Shown here: one piece after another, positions 1 to 7,400 of the stretch
Numbering within the stretch: the first letter of the stretch is position 1
Layout of the letters: each line of letters starts with the position of its first letter
Assembly: GCA_900316355.1 (NCBI GenBank)
Contig: ONCQ01000018.1
Coordinates: 1 to 47,940 of the forward strand
DNA from: an uncultured Prevotellaceae bacterium
GTDB lineage: Bacteria > Bacteroidota > Bacteroidia > Bacteroidales > Bacteroidaceae
DNA: 47,940 nucleotides
Reading direction: 5' to 3'
The notes under the pieces: generated by a model
Database searches by the model: none
What the model was told of the DNA's origin: nothing
Seen by the model: the letters and a program-made list of their open reading frames with translations, nothing else
Translations under genes and position numbers: made by a program

Positions 1-57
1 ATCAAGAATTAGAGAATTGGAGAATTTTTCTCAATATGCAATACGCTGTCTTATGAA

Positions 58-258
58 TTGATGAGAATGAATAGAATGTCTTTTGCTTTGCAAAAGCTAT
101 GGTGCGGCTACCGCCCCGCACTGCGTCGCTTCGCCTGCGACCTGGAACGGGCCCTCACCCTGCGCGACGACCTGCGTCGCACCGGCTGGGTGCCCCACAA
201 CCGCATCTTCACCCCTCAACAGGTGCAACTCATCTTCGACACCCTCGGGGAACCCTAA
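58..258 (+). CDS. DUF4248-like small protein (possibly N-terminally shortened)
   Basis: A 66-aa basic protein. Its C-terminal half (ALRRFACDLERAL, then FTPQQVQLIFDTLGEP) resembles the end of the DUF4248 family, short Bacteroidales proteins of unknown function that end in a T-x-x-Q-V-x-L-I-x-x-x-L-G-E-P motif. Family members are usually about 75-80 aa, so the N-terminus may be slightly short or the start wrong; several ATGs lie close together here. Its own promoter would lie left of the window. It is followed at once by a 10-bp tandem array. The assignment rests on recalled motif similarity only; it could also be a decayed fragment. Confidence 0.5.
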   Translation: MMRMNRMSFALQKLWCGYRPALRRFACDLERALTLRDDLRRTGWVPHNRIFTPQQVQLIFDTLGEP

Positions 259-303
259 ATGACCGTAAGTGACCGTAAGTGACCGTAAATGACCGTAAGT
301 GAC
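259..303. repeat. 10-bp tandem array (TGACCGTAAG)
   Basis: Right after the stop codon of the DUF4248-like gene the unit TGACCGTAAG is repeated about four times with single-base changes (AAATGACC, TGACCATAGC). This is the start of a roughly 300-bp gap to 618 that is mostly tandem repeats. Confidence 0.85.
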
Positions 304-334
304 CATAGCTGTCACTTGCGGTCTTTTCATGTCG

Positions 335-342
335 TACCTTTG
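335..342 (+). promoter_or_regulatory. Possible Bacteroidetes -7 box TACCTTTG
   Basis: TACCTTTG fits the Bacteroidetes -7 consensus TAnnTTTG. A TTG lies upstream at 316-318, but the spacer (16 bp) is shorter than the usual 19-21. It points rightward into repeat sequence with no plus-strand gene, so it would drive an untranslated transcript or be non-functional. Confidence 0.3.
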
Positions 343-360
343 CATCGTCAAACAAAAAGT

Positions 361-433
361 CCTAAGGGTTTCGACCAAAACCCTTAAAGGTTTCCGGCAA
401 AAGCCTTAAGGGTTTCAGGCAAAAGCCTTAAGG
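361..433. repeat. Imperfect ~22-bp tandem repeat
   Basis: Three and a half copies of a roughly 20-23 bp unit of the form CCTTAAGGGTTTC-n-GGCAAAAG (361, 381, 404, partial at 426). The array lies between the 10-bp and 32-bp arrays in the gap 259-618 and contains no gene. Confidence 0.75.
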
Positions 434-559
434 CCCCCGAGCCACTTGAAGGGGAGCGTTAGGAGCCCCCGAGCCACCTGAAGGGGAGCGTTAGGAGCCC
501 CCGAGCCACCTAAAGGGGAGCGTTAGAGCCCCCGAGCCACCTGAAGGGGAGCGTAGAAG
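433..559. repeat. 32-bp tandem array, four copies
   Basis: Four near-identical units begin at 433, 465, 497 and 528 (spacing 32, 32, 31). Each has GCCCCCGAGCCACC, TGAAGGGG and GAGCGTTAG. The C-run/G-run halves resemble the CCCC…GGGG palindromic repeat family found elsewhere in this window. The array lies just downstream of the leftward ABC gene. There are no spacers between units, so it is not a CRISPR. Confidence 0.85.
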
Positions 560-618
560 CCATCTGGTACGGCTGCGGGATAGACAGGAAACGGATTAAA
601 GTGGAGTAGCCTTCGCCG

Positions 619-3438
619 TTACTTGATGGTGACACGGAGGGTATTTCCGTCGGTGCTGATGTCGCGACTGAAATTTCGCAGGATAGTCATCGCAATCCCA
701 TTTTCTTCACGCTCAAAGACTTCGGGACTTATACCCTGCGGGGCGGTGACGGTCAGCTGCAGCGTGTCATCCTGCTCGGAGTATGCCAGTGTGATGCGCA
801 TGGCAGGCGCTGCACCGAGGATGGCCAAGGACTCATCAATGACATGCAGCATGTTGTCAGTCCTGCTACGCGAGAGATTGTAATGCTGGCAGAAGTTCTC
901 CATCTGTGCAGTCATGGCATACCAGTCGAAATGCTCGCTCTCGATGGAGAACGAGGTTTCGTGGATCTGGCGGATGAACTGACGAGTGCGCTCGCGCTGA
1001 GGATTGTCGAAGAGTTGGTCGGGGGTGCCGTCTTCATATACTATGCCATCGGCAAAGAACAATATGCGACTGCTGACCTGCCGGGCGAAGCGCATTTCAT
1101 GGGTCACGACAATCATGGTCATACCTTCGCGGGCAAGACGTGTCATGACGCCCAACACCTCGCTCACCATCGTCGGGTCGAGCGCCGATGTCGGTTCATC
1201 AAAGAGGAGAATCTCGGGTTCCATGGCCAAAGCACGGGCTATGGCCACGCGCTGCTTCTGTCCGCCCGAGAGTTGTTCGGGCATCGCATCGGCACGTTCT
1301 GCCAGTCCCACCATCTCCAACAGCTCGCGGGCTTTCTGCTCGGCCTCCTCACGACTCTTACCGAGGAGTTGCATCGGCGAGAGGGTGATATTGTCGAGCA
1401 CGGACATGCCGTTGAAGAGGTTGAACGACTGGAAGACCATACCCATGTGTCTGCGCAGCAACGGCACGTCGGCGTCTGCTTTCAGAATGTCCTGTCCGTC
1501 GATGAGAATGCGGCCTGCTGTTGGGCGCTCAAGGAGGTTCAGACAACGAAGGAAAGTGCTCTTGCCTGTTCCGGAAGGGCCGATGATGGAGATAACCTCG
1601 CCCTTGTGAATGTCGAGGTTGATGTCGCGCAGGACATGTAACGACCCGAAACTCTTCTTAACATGCTCCACACGGATGATAGGCATAGACTCCCCTCCGT
1701 GCCTCTCACTCACTGGGCGGGCTGTCGTATGTCTTTGCCTGCGGTGGATAACAAACCATGCGCAACCGCCACCTATAAATATAATAAGGAGAACGCTCCA
1801 CGGCCATAGCCACCCCGCTTCATCTCCTTCGGTTGCGGGGCGAGATTGGGCTAAGAGCATTTCTTTCTCACCCTTGCGAGTGAGAAACAGTATGTAGGAA
1901 TCAAAATAGCCATCGGAGAAAAGCACCTGCTTTTTGCGTTCTTCTGTTACGCTGATCATACCCATGGCCATATCGGCCTTACCCGTCTGCACGGCGGGAA
2001 TCTGCGAGGCGAAGTCCATCACGAGAAACTCCAGTCGCCAGTTGCGGCGGTTGGCCCATTCCGTCAGGATGTCTATCTCAATCCCTGAAGGCTGTCTCGA
2101 ACTGATGAAGTTGAAGGGGGGCATCGCCGGGAATGTGGCCACGCGCAATGTGCGCCCCGTGCCATGCTGCTGTGGGACAGGTACAGTCGAAGGGTCATCA
2201 GCATCGCTCCAACGTTTGACTATGTCCTGATAAGTACCGTCACTACGAATATCTGCCAGAAAACGATTGAAGTCCTGCTGCAACTCGGTGTTATCGAGTC
2301 GGAAGCATGCACTGAGCGGATTCGGCGAGAGTCCGGCATTGACCGTATCCACCTTGGCGGCCAGTTCCTTATTGAAAGTTATCGCGATGGTCTCACTGCC
2401 CACGATATCCACCTTGCCATTGTCCAAGGCCGCCATGACGTCGGAGTATGAGGGCAAACGCTGGATGTCGGCCGTGGGTGCAAATGTGGTGACGGCGATG
2501 TCCTGTATGCTGCCGATGATAACAGCGACACGTTTGCCTTCAAACGACTTGAAAACGGGAGGTACCGCATTGTCTGATGCGGAGAGCACCGCATCAGACT
2601 TCAACGACTCTTCACCCAATTCCGATACGACGGCAGGCAGATAGCACACCACGCCCGTCAAGACCAGCATCACGGCAGCAACAATACTCTTCAGGCGCTG
2701 TCGCTGCACCAATGATGACAGCAGCACGCCGATAAGCCAAGCGATGAAGAAATAGATGATGGCTGTCACGATGAGGGGGAAGAAGGCGTCGAACGTGCGT
2801 GAGCGGATGAGGTCTGAGGCGCGCGTCATGTCTGCCACGGCTATGTACCCCACGATACTCGTACCCTTCAGCAGGCTGATGACTTCGCCTTGATAGACAG
2901 GCATCACGGCTCTTATCACCTGCGGCAACACTATCTTCACGAACGTCTGTCGCTGTGTATATCCCAGTGCCAAGCCTGCTTCAGTTTGTCCACGGTCAAT
3001 ACCTTGTATCGCTGTGCGCAACATCTCACTGATATAGGCAGACGTGTTCATGGCAAAGGTCACGATGGCCACGACTATGCCCGTGGCATCCAGCGGTGCC
3101 ATGACCACATAGTACATCAGCATGAGCAGCACCAACACAGGCGTTCCGCGCATCAAATCAATGTATATGGCGGCTGTGCGACGCAGCCATGCCAGGCGGT
3201 GCATACGCATCCAACATACCACGCCACCCAACAACGTACCTAAAGCCGCTGCACAGGCCGTGATGAGCAGTGTCACCTGGAGGCCGTCAAGAATCATCCT
3301 ATAGCGCTCCTCCTCTAAAAGGTTGTTGCTGAAGCTATCTGCGACAGTTTTTGCAACGGAAGAGCATCCGGTAAATATCGTGGCACAGAAGACTGCCAGA
3401 GCTACCGCAACCAATGAGTATGATAAGCGTTTAATCAT
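619..3438 (-). CDS. Single-chain amino-acid ABC importer (permease + SBP lobes + ATPase + HATPase-like tail)
   Basis: A 939-aa uninterrupted frame that joins components normally on separate chains. Residues 1-25 look like a lipoprotein-type signal (IFTGC). Residues about 48-245 are a HisM/GlnP-type permease with the EAA loop (E153…G158…LP 171-172). A further membrane segment lies at 252-270. Residues 297-412 match the second lobe and C-terminal return of a family 3 solute-binding protein; 428-522 match the first lobe (PPFNF, TEERKKQVLFS). A membrane segment follows at 546-565. Residues 585-825 are a GlnQ-type ATPase: Walker A GPSGTGKST 620-628, LSGGQ 723-727, Walker B LLFDEPTSALD, switch H780. 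Residues 830-939 resemble an anti-sigma/RsbW-type ATPase fold with a degenerate N-box (DESLAIL). Role by family: uptake of a polar amino acid. It overlaps the preceding gene by ATGA, suggesting translational coupling. Confidence 0.88.
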   Translation of the reverse strand: MIKRLSYSLVAVALAVFCATIFTGCSSVAKTVADSFSNNLLEEERYRMILDGLQVTLLITACAAALGTLLGGVVCWMRMHRLAWLRRTAAIYIDLMRGTPVLVLLMLMYYVVMAPLDATGIVVAIVTFAMNTSAYISEMLRTAIQGIDRGQTEAGLALGYTQRQTFVKIVLPQVIRAVMPVYQGEVISLLKGTSIVGYIAVADMTRASDLIRSRTFDAFFPLIVTAIIYFFIAWLIGVLLSSLVQRQRLKSIVAAVMLVLTGVVCYLPAVVSELGEESLKSDAVLSASDNAVPPVFKSFEGKRVAVIIGSIQDIAVTTFAPTADIQRLPSYSDVMAALDNGKVDIVGSETIAITFNKELAAKVDTVNAGLSPNPLSACFRLDNTELQQDFNRFLADIRSDGTYQDIVKRWSDADDPSTVPVPQQHGTGRTLRVATFPAMPPFNFISSRQPSGIEIDILTEWANRRNWRLEFLVMDFASQIPAVQTGKADMAMGMISVTEERKKQVLFSDGYFDSYILFLTRKGEKEMLLAQSRPATEGDEAGWLWPWSVLLIIFIGGGCAWFVIHRRQRHTTARPVSERHGGESMPIIRVEHVKKSFGSLHVLRDINLDIHKGEVISIIGPSGTGKSTFLRCLNLLERPTAGRILIDGQDILKADADVPLLRRHMGMVFQSFNLFNGMSVLDNITLSPMQLLGKSREEAEQKARELLEMVGLAERADAMPEQLSGGQKQRVAIARALAMEPEILLFDEPTSALDPTMVSEVLGVMTRLAREGMTMIVVTHEMRFARQVSSRILFFADGIVYEDGTPDQLFDNPQRERTRQFIRQIHETSFSIESEHFDWYAMTAQMENFCQHYNLSRSRTDNMLHVIDESLAILGAAPAMRITLAYSEQDDTLQLTVTAPQGISPEVFEREENGIAMTILRNFSRDISTDGNTLRVTIK

Positions 3439-3704
3439 TTGTTGAGCTGCAGGATTATCTCATCGCTGTGGATGTAGTAGTGTTGCTCCGGATTATCGTA
3501 ACGTATGGTATCGTTCGTCACCACACGCCAATTGGAAGCTGCCCGCTCGTCGTGGGTAGTCGTACCGTCCTTCATGAGGTATGAACCCGTGGCCACGTTT
3601 CGCAACACATACTGTCCACCCGGCATCACGGCAATGTCATTATCTGCACCCCATGCAGAAAACGCCAGCGCAAGCGCCAGCAAAAATGATAAAAGATATC
3701 TCAT
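3435..3704 (-). CDS. Small secreted protein, first gene of the ABC importer operon
   Basis: An 89-aa protein with a clear Sec signal peptide (MRYLLSFLLALALAFSAWGA, cleavage near residue 20) and a short mature part containing GGQYVLRNVATGSYLM. I do not recognise a family. Its stop overlaps the start of the 939-aa ABC protein (ATGA), so the two are almost certainly co-transcribed and co-translated. It may be an accessory periplasmic or lipid-anchored partner. It is far too short to be a substrate-binding protein. Confidence 0.7.
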   Translation of the reverse strand: MRYLLSFLLALALAFSAWGADNDIAVMPGGQYVLRNVATGSYLMKDGTTTHDERAASNWRVVTNDTIRYDNPEQHYYIHSDEIILQLNK

Positions 3705-3743
3705 TGACTTCTATGAAAAAAACACGCTGTAACTTTTCGCGTG

Positions 3744-3751
3744 CAAAGGTA
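3744..3751 (-). promoter_or_regulatory. -7 box (TACCTTTG on minus strand) for the ABC operon
   Basis: CAAAGGTA on the plus strand reads TACCTTTG on the minus strand, 40 bp before the ATG at 3704. No good -33 TTTG is visible at the expected distance, so only the -7 element is supported. Confidence 0.6.
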
Positions 3752-4087
3752 CGCATAAAATTCCGTACCTTCCCACTTTCTCCCCCCAAAATTCTTTCGC
3801 CCCACCCCATTTTTCTGTGACTGGCACACACCTCCAAAAGATGAATAATGCTGTTTCTATGGCATGTTGCCACAAAGAGACATCTACACGTAATATGTTA
3901 AACTTTATTATAAGATGATTATTATAGTATGATAATTGGAAAAGGATTTCGTGACCACCCACCTCGGCATCTACCAAGTCTATGACCTCTTCTTCCGGAT
4001 GTGGCTGCTGAGAGAGTAAGAATCCGAACATATCAGAGTTTGAGGATGGAAGAAATTAGGTAATTATCTCATTTTTTTCATTAAAAG
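3752..4087. other. Intergenic gap without recognised gene
   Basis: A divergent intergenic region between the leftward ABC operon and the rightward surface-protein genes. It is AT-rich. Apart from the leftward -7 box at its left edge and the rightward promoter at its right edge, I see no gene, RNA or repeat that I can support. Short open frames here lack family resemblance. Confidence 0.6.
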
Positions 4088-4119
4088 TTTGGTCTGTACA
4101 GAAATAAACACTATTTTTG
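4088..4119 (+). promoter_or_regulatory. Bacteroidetes promoter (TTTG-N20-TATTTTTG)
   Basis: A -33 TTTG at 4088-4091 and a -7 TATTTTTG at 4112-4119, separated by 20 bp, match the Bacteroidetes primary-sigma consensus. It lies 75 bp before the small peptide gene at 4195 and would serve that gene and the LRR protein behind it. Confidence 0.75.
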
Positions 4120-4194
4120 CGCAGTGGTTCATTGTTTTTTGCTATGTAGGCCACCGGAGATGAAAGCTTTTGAACACTATTACATATATTTGCT

Positions 4195-4386
4195 ATGAGA
4201 AAGGAATCGTATATCGCACGCAAAAGGACCTATCTGAAGCCTCAGGCGAGGGTACACGCCGTGAGAAGTACCGCAGGCTTGCTGCAATCGTTTTCGCTTA
4301 ATAGTGCCAAGAACGCCAGTGAGGACGGTAACCCGCCCATGGATAGCAAGGGCGGCAGTGGCGAGTGGGAAAGCATTTGGAATTAG
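4195..4386 (+). CDS. Small K-x-x-x-Y-x-x-P / LLQSFS peptide
   Basis: A 63-aa basic peptide with no signal sequence. It has the layout of a common but uncharacterised Prevotella/Bacteroides small-protein type: a lysine/arginine-rich start (MRKESYIARKRTYLKP), a central hydrophobic LLQSFS, an acidic Gly-rich tail, and a terminal aromatic motif (EWESIWN). It sits directly behind a strong promoter and 66 bp before the BspA-like gene, so co-transcription is likely. Its function is unknown; a leader-like or peptide-signal role would be a guess. Confidence 0.6.
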   Translation: MRKESYIARKRTYLKPQARVHAVRSTAGLLQSFSLNSAKNASEDGNPPMDSKGGSGEWESIWN

Positions 4387-4452
4387 TGCCACCGCAGGCA
4401 CTCCCCTGCCACCAACCTTTGCAACTGATTATTCATTTTTATCAAAAAGTCT

Positions 4453-7400
4453 ATGATACATCAAAGGAATATTTTAAGCCGATGGCATGTACTCCTTGCT
4501 CTCCTGGTCCTACCCCTACAGGCCATGGCAGAGTACGCAGACATTGCAGATGCCAACGGCAACGTGCTGAGTTATTACTACAATGGCACGACGGGCACGG
4601 CAAGCGTGCGAGGTCTGGCCTCTGTCAGCGACAACCCGGAGAGGGCCGGACACCTGATTATCCCCGCCACCATCACGGACGCGAACTCCAACGAGCACGC
4701 AGTCACCGAGATTTTCAGTTCTGCCTTCCAGAACAATCAGAATGTGCTATCTGTGATTATCCCAAATTCTGTTACGAATCACGGTAGTTACACGTTCTAC
4801 GGATGTTCGAACCTGACAAGCGTGACCCTTGGCGACGGTTTGACGAATGTCGGCAACCTGGATTTCTATGAATGCCGGAAGCTGAGCAGCGTGACACTGG
4901 GTGCCAACATCACAGACATTGGCACCCAAGCCTTCTACAACTGTAAAGCGCTGACGACGATAGACCTGCGCAACAGGGTGAAAGTGCTTAACGACTATGC
5001 ATTCTATGGTTGCTCGTCACTAAGTGCTGTGCTGAACACCGATGCTGTGACTACGGTGAAAATATATGCCTTCAGCTACTGCCTGGCGCTGACTGAACTG
5101 ACGATGGGTGAGGCGCTGACCTCGTGGAGCTATCAAAGTCCCTATAACGGCAGCTACCGCAGCGACTATGATCTGGCGAATCTGCAGCATTTGACGCTGA
5201 AGGGCATGACCAACCCTTTCCTGGACAGTAACAGCAGCGGGGGCCTCTGCGACGGTCTGCTCATCTATGTACCCGCAGCGATGCTGGAGACCTACCGCGC
5301 TGATGCCAACCTCTCGCGCCTGCGCTTCATCGCCATCGGCTCGCAGCTGGACTACAACGTGACGACGACTGCCGGCGGCGAGCTACAGGAGAAGATTGAA
5401 GCGCAATGTAGCAGCCTTGACGTGGTGGAGCTAACGGTCAACGGCCCTATCAATGGTACTGACATCGAATATATCCATCGCAACCTGACGAACCTGGGCC
5501 GCCTGGATCTCAGCGGAGCACAAATCGTCAACGGTGGCGACAGCTACCATCGTTGGCAGCAGGAAAACGGCACCGTCACGCAGTACGGCAGCAACAGCTA
5601 CAACACGCAGCTGAACATCGTTGGCGACTATATGTTTGCCAACCTGACAGGTCTGGAGCATCTTGCACTGCCCTCGGGTGTCACGGCCATCGGCGCCTAC
5701 GCCTTCGCGGACTGTGCGCGCCTCACCAGCCTGACCATCCCCGACTGCGTCACGAGCATCGGCAACTACGCCTTCAGCTATTCGTTGTCTTCCTACAAGG
5801 TGAACATACTGAAGACGCTGCACCTGCCCACCAGCCTCACCTCACTGGGCAAGTACGCTTTCCGCTACCAGAAGACACTGCAGCACATCGAGATACCTGG
5901 CAGTCTGGAGACCATCCCCGAGCACTGCTTCGATGAGAGTAGTATCAAGGAAGTGGTACTGGGCGAGGGCGTAAGCGTCATCAGCAGTCGCGCCTTTATC
6001 AATAGCGCCCTGCAGACCATCAACCTGCCATCGACGCTCACGTTGATAGGCGAAAGCGCTTTCTCCGGCTGTGACTTGCGCGGTCCTATCACCCTGCCAG
6101 CAGCACTGACCACCATATCCAGCAATGCCTTCTCATCGTGCAAGAACCTTGATAACGTGACTTTCAGCGAGGGTCTGCAGACGATGGACACCTACGCTTT
6201 CTACAACTGTCGCCAGTTGAAGCATGCCATACTGCCCTCTACGCTGAAGACCATCGGCTCATACGCTTTCTACCAGTGCTATCGCTTAGAGGACGTACAG
6301 CTGCCCGCAGGGTTGGAAACGCTGGGCGATGCAGCCTTCTACGACTGCGACTCACTGACGACCTTCACATTCCCCGAAGGCATCACTATCGTTCCAAACA
6401 GTGTGCTGAACAGCTGCGACAAGTTGGCTACCGTGCAGCTGGCCTCCGGAACCACACGCATCGGCAATAGCGCCTTCCAGTATTGCGCCAACCTTGCCAC
6501 CTTCGACTTCAATGCCTACGCAAGTCTGACGCAAATCGACAACTACGCCTTCTACGGCACAGGTCTCGTCAATGTGGAGCTGCCCGACCAGATTGTGCTG
6601 ATGGGTCAGTGTTTCCAGAACTGTCATCAGCTGAAGAGCATCAATGTGCCCACGGCTACGACCTATGTGCCCTCGAACTTTGTCAGCAACTGCGAACAGC
6701 TGACCGACGTGCAGCTGCATAGCGGCATCACGAGCGTCAACGGCTCTGCCTTCAGCGGTTGCTCGTCATTGGAGACTTTGAACCTGCCGGATGGCATCAC
6801 GAGGATTGGCAGCAGTGCTTTCAACGGATGCACGAAGCTGCAGTTCCCCACGCTGCCATCATCGTTGACGACCATTGAGAACAGTGCCTTCGAACAATGC
6901 AAGGCCCTCACTCAGGTCATCCTGCCCACAGGGCTGAAGACCATCGGCAACTATGCCTTCGAGAGCAGTGGTGTGCGCACAGCCGTCCTGCCCACAGGCC
7001 TCACCTCGTTTGGGCACTCCGTCTTCTACTACTGTGACTCGCTGCGCACCGTCTCGTGGCCCGACGACCTGACGACAGTTCCCAGCAATACGTTCTACAG
7101 CTGCGACTCGCTCAAGAGCATCGTGCTGTCAGATGCCGTGACGACCATCGAGAGCAATGCCTTTTTCGAGTGCGCAGGTCTTGATAACGACTTTCATTTC
7201 CCAGCCTCGCTGAGGACTATCGGCTATCAGGCCTTCCGTAGGACATACGGTCTCACGGACATCACGTTGCCTATCTCGCTCCGCACCATCGAAGGCTATG
7301 CCTTCCAAGGGAGCAAGCTCAAGCACATCGAGATTCCGGACAGCGTGACCACGCTCGGCAGTTATGCCTTCCAAGCCTGCGACAGCCTCCGCACAGCCGT

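Noticed and set aside
433..559. Possible CRISPR array
   Set aside because: The 32-bp units are directly adjacent with no unique spacers, and there are no cas genes in the window.
3711..4031. Minus-strand 106-aa frame in the gap before 4195
   Set aside because: Runs through the -7 box region; no signal, domain or conserved motif.
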